A DNA stretch of 19,110 nt from Clostridia bacterium. GTDB lineage: Bacteria > Bacillota > Clostridia > UMGS1883. Positions within the stretch are counted from its first letter, which is position 1. Every line of letters begins with the position of its first letter. The translations under genes and the position numbers were made by a program. This document shows positions 8,228 through 15,416 of the stretch, piece by piece. The notes beneath the pieces are model-generated. The model was not told where the DNA came from. It searched no databases and saw nothing but the letters and a program-made list of their open reading frames with translations. Location: the NCBI GenBank assembly GCA_021202495.1, contig JAJQCX010000086.1, positions 9,553 to 28,662 of the forward strand, given 5' to 3'.

Positions 8228-8857
8228 TTGTTTATCGATAATGTAAAATTTGACGAAAAAGGGCTTGTTCCCTGCGTTGTTCAGGACGCCTCAAGCGGCG
8301 AAATTCTCATGCTCGCCTACATGAACCGCGAAAGTCTTGAGAAGACGATTGAAACAAAAACCTCTTGGTTTTACAGCCGCAGTCGTCAAAAGCTTTGGAA
8401 TAAGGGCGAAACGAGCGGCAATTTTCAGCATGTAAAGGACATTTTGCTCGACTGTGACGGTGACAGTATAGTTTTAAAAGTCACCCCTCAAGGTCCCGCC
8501 TGCCACACCGGGCACAAAACGTGCTTTTACAGAAAGTACGATAACGGAGAGCTTGTTTCCGCCGAAAGCGACAAGCCCGATTATCTCATTTTAAACGAGC
8601 TTTGCGACGTTGTCCGCGACAGGATGGAAAACCCCAAGGAAGACAGCTACACAAACTATCTTCTCGACTGCGGCATAGACAAAATTCTCAAAAAGGTCGG
8701 CGAGGAATGCTCCGAGACAATCATTGCCGCAAAAAACGCCGATAAAGATGAAATCTCACTTGAAACAAGCGATCTTCTCTATCATCTGGTTGTTATGCTC
8801 GTTGAGCGCGGTATGGACATTTCCGACGTATACAAACAGCTCCGCAGCAGACGCTGA
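8228..8857 (+). CDS. hisIE: HisIE: bifunctional PR-AMP cyclohydrolase/PR-ATP diphosphatase
   Basis: A fused enzyme for two early steps of histidine synthesis: PR-ATP to PR-AMP (C-terminal HisE part), then ring opening of PR-AMP (N-terminal HisI part). HisI spans about 1-108, with WNKGETSGNFQHV (57-69), metal-binding DCDGD (75-79) and zinc ligands in ACHTGHKTC (Cys92 and Cys99). HisE spans about 115-209, with KVGEECSETIIAAKN (156-170) and SDLLYHLVVML (181-191). The length of 209 residues is normal for the fusion. The start is TTG at 8228, with AAGGA (8214-8218) 9 nt upstream inside the end of hisA, so the two are probably translationally coupled. A strong terminator follows at 8919. Confidence 0.97.
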   Translation: MFIDNVKFDEKGLVPCVVQDASSGEILMLAYMNRESLEKTIETKTSWFYSRSRQKLWNKGETSGNFQHVKDILLDCDGDSIVLKVTPQGPACHTGHKTCFYRKYDNGELVSAESDKPDYLILNELCDVVRDRMENPKEDSYTNYLLDCGIDKILKKVGEECSETIIAAKNADKDEISLETSDLLYHLVVMLVERGMDISDVYKQLRSRR

Positions 8858-8918
8858 ATGACGTAAAAAATCAACTTGTTCTTTTTCCGCGTCATACGCG
8901 TTATAAATATGTAATTTT

Positions 8919-8961
8919 CAAACACAAGCCCGCAAAAGTGCGGAACTTGTGTTTGTTTTTT
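8919..8961 (+). terminator. Intrinsic terminator of the hisA-hisIE transcript
   Basis: A 10-bp stem (CAAACACAAG, 8919-8928, against 8946-8955) is extended, after a small internal loop, by CCGCA/TGCGG with an AAAG loop. Six T residues (8956-8961) follow. This is a textbook Rho-independent terminator and separates the histidine genes from the LicD unit. Confidence 0.92.
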
Positions 8962-8982
8962 CGCTTAAAGCTTTTGCCGCGC

Positions 8983-9011
8983 TTGACATAAGGAGGCTTG
9001 AATGTTATAAT
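8983..9011 (+). promoter_or_regulatory. Perfect-consensus promoter of the LicD surface cluster
   Basis: TTGACA (8983-8988), a 17-nt spacer and TATAAT (9006-9011) match the sigma-A consensus at all 12 positions. The start point would be near 9018. It lies 22 bp past the histidine terminator. Strong, possibly constitutive expression is inferred. Confidence 0.9.
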
Positions 9012-9048
9012 AAACTGTATTTGAATGCACACGGGAGCTGTGATTGCC

Positions 9049-9975
9049 TTGACAGACGCAAAATTTTTGGAGCCTGAAACGCGAAGCGGCTTTTTCGTCG
9101 ACGCCGTTATGAAAAAAGTTTGGGCAAAAGATTTGGAAATGCTCGAAGTTGTCGACGAAATCTGCCAACGCCACAACATAACATGGTTTGCCGACGGAGG
9201 AACGCTCTTAGGCGCCGTGCGGCACAAGGGCTTCATTCCGTGGGACGACGACATCGACATTCAAATGATGCGTGAAGATTACGACAGGTTCATCACAATT
9301 TGTCAAACGGAGCTTCCGAAGGAATATTTTTTACAGTGGACGGGCAGCGAGAAAAATTTTCAGCCGTGGCACGCAAAGCTGCGCGATAACCGCACAACCG
9401 GCACGACCAAATTTGAAACAGAGTGCTTTCCCGAGTGGCACAGGGGCATATTTATCGATATTTTTCCGCTCGACAACGTGCCGGACAGCAAAATATATTA
9501 TCGCTTCCACATGGCGAGGCTCAAGTTTTTGCAGCTTATTTTGCTTAGCAACGAAACCCGCCGCGCGCCGAGCGCGAAGAAAGTGACAAAAATGCTCTCA
9601 AAAGCGCTTTGGTTCATTTCGGAACGCTTTACAACGCACGAAAAATTGGCGATGAAATATTTGAAGATTGTAAAATCAGTCAATCGCGATACGAAAAAGG
9701 TCGGCGTTACGGCGTTTAAGCCCGGCTGCAAAAAATACGAATGGCGAAGAGCGCTTTTTGAAAAAACGGTTGAACTGCCGTTTGAAAATGTTTTTGTCAC
9801 GGTGCCGGAAAATTTTGACGAAAGACTGAAAGTGCAGTACGGCGCGGATTACATGGTTTTTAAAAAAGGCGGCGAGCAGCACACAAAGGTTCACTTTGAC
9901 CCTGATAACGCAGTGCAACAGTGCAGCCGCGAAGCGGCTGCACACGGGGACAACGTAGTCACGTTTTCCCCGTAA
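9049..9975 (+). CDS. LicD family phosphotransferase
   Basis: LicD-type enzymes transfer phosphocholine or related phosphodiester groups to cell-surface glycans and teichoic acids at the membrane. Counting from TTG 9049 the protein has 308 residues. The family core lies at residues 46-71: WFADGGTLLGAVRHKG followed by FIPWDDDIDI. The acidic DDDID group is the metal-binding, nucleotidyltransferase-like active site. FIDIFPLDNVPD is a second conserved block. TTG 9049 is preferred because GGGAG (9033-9037) lies upstream and the promoter predicts a start near 9018. ATG 9025 would have only about 7 nt of leader and no ribosome binding site. The last 20 or so residues (from about NAVQQCSREAAAH) are read from hairpin repeats and are probably an accidental extension. 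The exact substrate is unknown. Confidence 0.9.
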   Translation: MTDAKFLEPETRSGFFVDAVMKKVWAKDLEMLEVVDEICQRHNITWFADGGTLLGAVRHKGFIPWDDDIDIQMMREDYDRFITICQTELPKEYFLQWTGSEKNFQPWHAKLRDNRTTGTTKFETECFPEWHRGIFIDIFPLDNVPDSKIYYRFHMARLKFLQLILLSNETRRAPSAKKVTKMLSKALWFISERFTTHEKLAMKYLKIVKSVNRDTKKVGVTAFKPGCKKYEWRRALFEKTVELPFENVFVTVPENFDERLKVQYGADYMVFKKGGEQHTKVHFDPDNAVQQCSREAAAHGDNVVTFSP

Positions 9976-10137
9976 ACCTCTTTCACATCGCGCGCTTACG
10001 CTTACGCCTGCCTACGGCAGGCTACCGCGATAGAGGTGTCAAAAACCAAAGACGCTTTGGTTTTTGACGATTTTACGCGGGGGAATTTCCTCCCCCGCTC
10101 CCCCTCCGCCGAGACAACGCGGAGCGTTTTCTCGGCG
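9921..10137. repeat. Cluster of six hairpins between licD and the flippase
   Basis: Six inverted repeats lie almost back to back. (1) 9921-9943: 10-bp stem, GAA loop. (2) 9944-9973: ACGGGGA/TCCCCGT with an inner AACGT/ACGTT. (3) 9976-10037: nested ACCTCT/AGAGGT, ATCGCG/CGCGAT and GCCTGCC/GGCAGGC. (4) 10038-10068: 14-bp perfect stem. (5) 10077-10098: GCGGGGGA/TCCCCCGC. (6) 10107-10137: CGCCGAGA/TCTCGGCG with an inner AACGC/GCGTT. The first two overlap the 3' end of licD. The pattern suggests REP/MITE-like repeats or a structured RNA. Apart from the licD end, no reading frame covers it. Confidence 0.85.
10038..10068. terminator. Possible terminator within the hairpin cluster
   Basis: GTCAAAAACCAAAG and its exact reverse complement are separated by ACG, giving a 14-bp perfect stem. 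The arms carry A- and T-runs and TTTT follows at 10071-10074. It could attenuate transcription from licD into the flippase gene. A direct U-tract is missing, so terminator function is uncertain. Confidence 0.4.
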
Positions 10138-10199
10138 CTCTTTTCGGCGTGTGGCTCACATTGCATGGCTAAAATGTAACATTTAATGAAGGTGACATA

Positions 10200-11738
10200 T
10201 TGGCGAATAAAGATTCGAGACTTAAAAACTCAATACGAAATTCGGCGGTAGGTCTCATAACGCAGGCAATAACGCTTATTTTGGGTTTTTTGGCACGCAG
10301 CGTTTTCGTCAAAACGCTTGCCGAGGATTATTTGGGCGTAAACGGACTTTTTACTAACATCTTGACCGTCCTCTCCTTTGCGGAGCTGGGCGTCGGCAAC
10401 GCGATTGTTTTCGGGCTCTATAAGCCGATAAGAGATAACGACGAGGATAAAATAGCCCAATACGTCACGTTTTACAAAACGGCGTACAGACTAATCGGCA
10501 TCATCGTCGCCGCAGTCGGGCTGTGCGTTGCGCCGTTTCTCGATATAATTATCGTCGATAAGCCAAACATCCCCGAAAATCTGACGTTTATTTATCTTTT
10601 ATATTTGGCGAATACCGTTTTGTCGTATTTCATGGTTTGGAAAAGAACCTTTATGACGGCAAACCAGGAAAAATACATCGGCACGGTGACGGAGTAAATT
10701 TTCACGACAATTCAGGTCGTTCTGCAAATAATCTTTCTCTATAAGACGCACAATTTCGTAGTGTATCTTTTGATAATGATTGTGTGCAATCAGGTGCGCA
10801 ACGTTGTAATCTCGTTTATCTGCACAAAGCGCTATCCAATCGTGACAAAAAAGCCGCAAAACGCGCTTCCCAAGAATGAGCGAAAAAGTATTTTCAAAAA
10901 CGTGCGCGCGCTTTTTCTCTATAAGCTCGCGACTGTCGCGCTCGACGGCACCGACAACATTCTTCTTCAGGCGGTTATCAATTTCAAATCCGTCGTACTG
11001 TACGCAAATTACTCGATGATAACGACAGCCTTTCAAAAGCTGTGCGACCAAATTTTGACCGGCGTCACCGCAAGCGTGGGCAATCTCAACGCAGGCGACG
11101 ACGCCGAGCGCAAGGAGAGCATTCTTTACAGACTGCAGTTTTTGACGCTTTGGCTCTACGGGCTTCTTTCCGCTGGCTTTGCCGCAACGGTCAATTCGTT
11201 GATTTCGGCGTGGCTCGGAAATGAATTTTTGCTCGACACTCCGATTGTTTTGGCGATTAGCTTTTCGTTTTTCATTCAGGGAATGGAATTTCCTACCTAT
11301 ACATACCGCACGACGATGGGTCTTTTTCGCGAGGGGCGCACCGCGCCCGTTATAAGCGCTCTTTTAAATATCGCCCTTTCGATTATATTGGGCAAAATCT
11401 TCGGCATGGCGGGCATTTTTGCGGCAACGGGCATATCGCGTCTTTTGACGACAACGTGGTTTGACGCGCATCTGATATTTACAAAAAAACTCGGTAAGAG
11501 CGCCATGCGCTACTACCTTACTTATTTAAAATACTTTATCTTCGCGGCATTGGTTACGCTTTGCTGTGAAGTGACGGCAAAAACACTTCCTCTTTCGGGC
11601 TGGATCGGCGCGGGCTGTAAAATTATCGTCTGCGGCGTGCTCTACAACGTTTTGTTTCTTGCGGTGTTTTGCGGAACAAACGTTTTCAAAGAGGTTTTCA
11701 ATATGCTTTTGAGGAGAGATGAAAAATGGCGAAAATAA
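10200..11738 (+). pseudogene. Polysaccharide (Wzx-like) flippase, interrupted by in-frame TAA
   Basis: This reads as one 512-codon membrane transporter of the polysaccharide biosynthesis/MATE-like flippase family, which moves lipid-linked glycans across the membrane. The first part (codons 1-165) has the typical start NSIRNSAVGLITQAITLILGF, then YLGVNGLFTNILTVLSFAELG and a following GLYKPI. Codon 166 is TAA (10695-10697). The same frame continues without a gap as IFTTIQVVLQIIFLY and runs through many more hydrophobic segments to 11738. No frameshift is involved; one base change, for example from a Tyr codon, would explain it. The start is TTG 10200, with AAGGTGA at 10189-10195. Restart at GTG 10761 has no visible ribosome binding site. 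Either the flippase is inactivated, or the stop is read through, or the base is a sequence error. Confidence 0.85.
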
Positions 11739-12712
11739 GCGTTATCGGGGCAGGCACATGGGGCATTGCTTTGGCGAGGCTTTTGGCAAATAACAATAAT
11801 GACACAATGGTTTGGTCGGCGGTGGAAGCCGAGATAGATATGCTCAGCGCAACCTACAAGCACCCCAATCTTCCGCAGACGGAGCTGCCGAAAAGCATTA
11901 AATTCACAAAAAATCTGCGTGAGGCGCTTTCGGAACGCGAAATCGTGCTGATGGCGGTGCCGTCGGTTTTCGTGAGGTCTACCGCTAAAAAAGTGGGCGA
12001 ATTTATCGAGGAAGACGCGCTTATCGTCGACGCGGCAAAGGGCATGGAGGAAGAAACGCTCATGACTATGAGCGAAATAATAGAGGATGAAATAAAAGGG
12101 CACAGCGTCGTTGCCTTAAGCGGTCCCACGCACGCGGAGGAAGTCGCGCGCGATTTGCCGACGACAATCGTCGCGGCGTGCGAGGACTTGGACGCGGCGA
12201 AAAAAGCGCAGGAAGCATTTATGACGCCGTTTTTCAGAGTATATACCAATACCGACAGGCGCGGCGCGGAAATTGCCGGAGCGATAAAAAACGTTGTGGC
12301 GCTGGGCGTCGGAATGTCGCGAGGTTTGGGCTACGGCGACAACACCTCCGCCGCGCTCATAACGCGAGCTTTGGCTGAAATCGTTCGCTTGGGCTGCGCA
12401 ATGGGCTGCAAAAAGGAAACGTTTTACGGTCTCGCCGGAATGGGCGACTTAATCGTCACCTGCACGAGCGTTCACAGCCGCAACTTTAAGGCGGGCAGAC
12501 TCATGGGCGAGGGAAAAAGCGCCGAAGAAGCCGTAAAAGAAGTCGGCATGGTCGTTGAAGGAATGAACATGCTGCCCGCCGCGATGAAGCTGATGGAAAA
12601 ATACGGCGTTGAAATGCCGATAACCGAAATTGTGGACAAAGTGGTCAACCGCAATTACAACCCCAAAAAAGCCGTCGCGGAGCTGATGATGCGGGATAAA
12701 AGGGAGGAATGA
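11726..12712 (+). CDS. gpsA: GpsA: glycerol-3-phosphate dehydrogenase [NAD(P)+]
   Basis: This enzyme reduces dihydroxyacetone phosphate to sn-glycerol 3-phosphate, the precursor of phospholipids and of glycerol-phosphate polymers. The 328-residue length is normal. The Rossmann motif is GAGTWG (8-13), preceded by ISVI. Other family blocks are VDAAKGM (101-107), LSGPTHAEEVA (131-141), AEIAGAIKNVVA (181-192) with the catalytic Lys188, GDNTSAALITRAL (204-216) and GLAGMGDLIVTCTS (235-248). ATG 11726 has GAGGAG (11711-11716) 9 nt upstream. The gene overlaps the flippase end by 13 bp and is probably coupled to it, so the nonsense codon upstream might reduce its expression. Confidence 0.97.
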   Translation: MAKISVIGAGTWGIALARLLANNNNDTMVWSAVEAEIDMLSATYKHPNLPQTELPKSIKFTKNLREALSEREIVLMAVPSVFVRSTAKKVGEFIEEDALIVDAAKGMEEETLMTMSEIIEDEIKGHSVVALSGPTHAEEVARDLPTTIVAACEDLDAAKKAQEAFMTPFFRVYTNTDRRGAEIAGAIKNVVALGVGMSRGLGYGDNTSAALITRALAEIVRLGCAMGCKKETFYGLAGMGDLIVTCTSVHSRNFKAGRLMGEGKSAEEAVKEVGMVVEGMNMLPAAMKLMEKYGVEMPITEIVDKVVNRNYNPKKAVAELMMRDKREE

Positions 12713-12717
12713 AGAAA

Positions 12718-15147
12718 ATGAAAAACAAAGCTGTTTACGCAATTTTGGCGGTGATTGCCGTTCTTGTAATTGCCGCCGTCGCGAGCGTTAAAATGATGAA
12801 CGCGCGCTACAACACGGTAACCGAAATTTCCGAAGTCAAATCCGAGGCGGAAAAGCTCTATTCCGAAGGCGACCTTGAGGGCGCGATTGAAAAAATGGAG
12901 GCTTACTGCGCGCACTCCGTCACTGACATCGAAGCCGCCGCAACGCTCGGCGACTGGTACCTTGAAAGCGGCGACGAGGAAAAGGCGATACAGACGTATT
13001 ATTCCGCCGCGCAAAACAAATCCGCCGACGATGCGGACGCTGCGCGCCTTAACGTGAAAAACACATCCGCCGTGCTGACGGCTCCGATACAAAAGCAGCG
13101 CCTTGAAATAACCGCAGACGTTCGCATGACAAAAAACATGACGCTCACAATTTCAAACGGTTCAATCCCGCTCGGCGAGCCTCAGGCGGGGCGGATAGAT
13201 AAGGACGAGGAAGAGCTTGTCGAAGAGTCGCGCTATCTCACTACCGAATGGTTCGACGTTGACCCTGCGGGAGAATATCTGACACTTTTCGGCGGCTTTA
13301 ACTGCGCGCACTGGCAATATAGAAAAGACGACGGCACGATCATCTATTCTGTCAGCAATTACCTTTATAATTCCGCCGACGAATACGGCACCGAAGTGCA
13401 TCAGATGTCGCGCGTGAGCATTCCCGACAATGCGGTTTCATTCAGAGTGACGTATTACGATTTTGAAAAAGAGGAAACCACCGCCGGCAGCGACTTTCCC
13501 GTGACAATCGTTTACGGGCAGCTCCCCACAACAATCAAAAAGGGAGAAATTTGGGAATACGAAATACCCGACCTCAAAGAGGGAGAAAAAATTGTGCTTG
13601 ACGACGATACATGGACGTTTGTTTCTTCCGACGGCTCCGTCAGTGTTCTTGATTGGGAAGCTCCCGAAATCGAATACGGTTCCTACATGGCAATAGAGGG
13701 CGATCTTCCCGGCATTGTCGACTACAACGGAAGCGATATGTCCGACTACGCCAAAAACGGAATATACACAATCAAATTTTCAAACGACACATCCGAAATC
13801 GTCGGCGAAAGAGAGGACGACGCCAAAGGGCTTCACTTTAACGCCGCCAACGGCAATACGCTTATGAATGCCGGCGGGAACGATTTTGACAACATCTACC
13901 CTTGGAGCGAAATCAAGCTTTGCGCGATAAAGGACGGGAAGATAATTTACGACGGCGAAACCGGTTTTGCGACAAACGGAAGCGCGGGCGACGTTTTTGT
14001 TGAAATACCAAAGTTCTATTCGAGAAGAGTTGAAGAGGACGGATATGAAATAATTTCAATTTCCGGTGAGCTTCACGAAGGCTTTGAATTGGATGAAGCG
14101 TTCGTAACGGAAGGCGGCGAGCTCGACGCCATATATATCGCGGCATACCTTTCCTCCGAAAACGAGGACGGCTTGGCGCAGAGCGTGAGCGGCGAAATGC
14201 CTATGCTCAACGTGACAGCCGAAGACGTCATAGAAGCCGCCGAAGGACGCGGGGAAGGCTATCACGAGATAGACTATGCCGCGCTTGCCGCAGTTCAAAA
14301 GCTCTTCATGGTCGAAACGGGAATGCGCAATTCACAGGCTCTCTTCTCCGGCATTTGCAACCTCACCGAGCCCTCGATTGAAGGCAACAGCACCTATGCT
14401 TTGGCGCTCACCGACAGAAGCGGCACAAATGTAATAGTCGTTTCAACTGATTATGAGTTTTCCGTCGGTGACAACGTCATCATCTTTGAACCGGCAAAAT
14501 ATGACACGGCAATTGACGATGCGATTGACGACGTGCGCCAAGTGACAAGCGTCATCGACAACGGCGACGACACGCAAATGATCTACTTCTCGGGCGAAAC
14601 GATGAACATTTCCGAAGGCAAACACGCGCTTGCACATATCGCACTGAAGACCGGCACAACAAACGTGCTCAATTACCCCACCGCCTCCGAAAACGCCTAT
14701 TCCGACAGCGCCGCGTTCAGGTACAGATATATGGAAAACATTTGGGGCAACGTAAATGTTTTGCTTGACAGCATTACCATCCGAAACGAACGCGAAATAA
14801 CCGTTGAAAGCCGAAGCGGAGAGAGCAAATCCGTCTCCTATTCCCTCCCCTACGGCGCACTCGACACAAGCGGCGCAATGATAAAGAGCTTGGGTGTTGA
14901 CGAGGATGACCAATCCGTAATGCTTCCCGCCCACATCGGCAACGGAGCATCGTCCTCAACATATTACGGCGACACGCTCGTATATGATTACGACTATTCC
15001 GACACCTCCGGCGAAGCTTTCATCTGGTACGGCGGCGCATGGCACTCTCTCGAAACCGGCGGACTTTTCAGCTACAGAGCGTGCAGCGCAAGCAAAAGAA
15101 ATCTCTCCGGCGGCGGCAGACTGATGTATATAAAAACTTCCGATTAA
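12718..15147 (+). CDS. Membrane-anchored TPR protein with phage-tail/C-type-lectin-like C-terminus
   Basis: A protein of 809 residues from ATG 12718. That start is chosen because AGGGAGG (12701-12707) is 10 nt upstream. ATG 12709, which forms an ATGA overlap with gpsA, would be only 1 nt from it. One hydrophobic segment (about 4-24) acts as membrane anchor or uncleaved signal. Two TPR-like repeats follow (about 40-102: AEKLYSEGDLEGAIEKMEAY and GDWYLESGDEEKAIQTYYSA). Residues about 130-370 look beta-rich and are unrecognised. From about 375 the order of motifs matches phage tail/receptor-binding proteins with a formylglycine-enzyme-like C-type lectin fold: IYPWSEIKLC (393-402), FVEIPKFYSRRV (427-438), GRGEGYHEIDYAALAAVQKL (510-529), FRYRYMENIWGNVNVLLDSI (667-686), then GGAWHSLETGGLFSYRACSA (772-791) and GGGRLMYI (798-805). 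I infer an extracellular display or binding protein; the ligand is unknown. Confidence 0.8.
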   Translation: MKNKAVYAILAVIAVLVIAAVASVKMMNARYNTVTEISEVKSEAEKLYSEGDLEGAIEKMEAYCAHSVTDIEAAATLGDWYLESGDEEKAIQTYYSAAQNKSADDADAARLNVKNTSAVLTAPIQKQRLEITADVRMTKNMTLTISNGSIPLGEPQAGRIDKDEEELVEESRYLTTEWFDVDPAGEYLTLFGGFNCAHWQYRKDDGTIIYSVSNYLYNSADEYGTEVHQMSRVSIPDNAVSFRVTYYDFEKEETTAGSDFPVTIVYGQLPTTIKKGEIWEYEIPDLKEGEKIVLDDDTWTFVSSDGSVSVLDWEAPEIEYGSYMAIEGDLPGIVDYNGSDMSDYAKNGIYTIKFSNDTSEIVGEREDDAKGLHFNAANGNTLMNAGGNDFDNIYPWSEIKLCAIKDGKIIYDGETGFATNGSAGDVFVEIPKFYSRRVEEDGYEIISISGELHEGFELDEAFVTEGGELDAIYIAAYLSSENEDGLAQSVSGEMPMLNVTAEDVIEAAEGRGEGYHEIDYAALAAVQKLFMVETGMRNSQALFSGICNLTEPSIEGNSTYALALTDRSGTNVIVVSTDYEFSVGDNVIIFEPAKYDTAIDDAIDDVRQVTSVIDNGDDTQMIYFSGETMNISEGKHALAHIALKTGTTNVLNYPTASENAYSDSAAFRYRYMENIWGNVNVLLDSITIRNEREITVESRSGESKSVSYSLPYGALDTSGAMIKSLGVDEDDQSVMLPAHIGNGASSSTYYGDTLVYDYDYSDTSGEAFIWYGGAWHSLETGGLFSYRACSASKRNLSGGGRLMYIKTSD

Positions 15148-15184
15148 CTTTAAACCTGTACTGAATATCGGACACCCTCTCCTG

Positions 15185-15213
15185 TATTATATAAGTAACG
15201 AATGAGTAACGAA
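15185..15213 (+). promoter_or_regulatory. Candidate -10 box and 11-bp-spaced direct repeat
   Basis: TATTAT (15185-15190) is a possible -10 box with only weak -35 candidates near 15161. Directly after it, AGTAACGAA occurs twice (15194-15202 and 15205-15213) at an 11-bp interval, about one helical turn. The site lies between the end of the TPR/lectin-like gene and the small membrane protein gene and could be an operator. Confidence 0.4.
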
Positions 15214-15236
15214 ATAATACGGGGGAGGCTTTTCAA

Positions 15237-15416
15237 ATGAAGAATGTATCAAAATTATCGGTTTTTGTCGGTGCGGTGCTGACGCTCATTGTTGCGGGCG
15301 GCGTTGACGGCGGGCAATTGTCGGTTGCGGCAACGGCTTTAGGCTGCGCTGCTGCAATCGCGCTTATGACCTGCGGTGCAATTTCTCTTTCCCAAGAGGG
15401 GAGGCGCGGGGCATGA
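15237..15416 (+). CDS. Small two-helix membrane protein (59 residues)
   Basis: A short gene of 59 codons plus stop. It begins MKNVSKLSVFVGAVLTLIVAGG and ends in SQEGRRGA. Two hydrophobic stretches (about 7-21 and 29-50) are separated by GGVDGGQ, giving a hairpin membrane protein. Evidence for translation: GGGGGAGG (15221-15228) lies 8 nt before ATG, and its TGA overlaps the ATG of the HD-domain gene as ATGA. I do not recognise a family. An upstream ribosome binding site of this strength and a coupled downstream gene make a chance frame unlikely. Confidence 0.7.
   Translation: MKNVSKLSVFVGAVLTLIVAGGVDGGQLSVAATALGCAAAIALMTCGAISLSQEGRRGA

Noticed and set aside
8858..8895. ATGACG/CGTCAT inverted repeat after hisIE
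   Set aside because: The 6-bp arms enclose 26 nt with no T-run. The much stronger hairpin at 8919 accounts for termination.
9025..9048. ATG 9025 as the LicD start
   Set aside because: It lies only about 7 nt after the predicted transcription start with no ribosome binding site. TTG 9049 has GGGAG upstream.
10761..11738. Separate downstream transporter gene starting at GTG 10761
   Set aside because: The start would fall within a membrane segment, lacks a ribosome binding site, and the upstream sequence continues the same protein in the same frame.
12718..15147. Complete diversity-generating retroelement
   Set aside because: The C-terminal fold is suggestive, but no reverse transcriptase, accessory gene or adenine-rich template repeat was found in the window.
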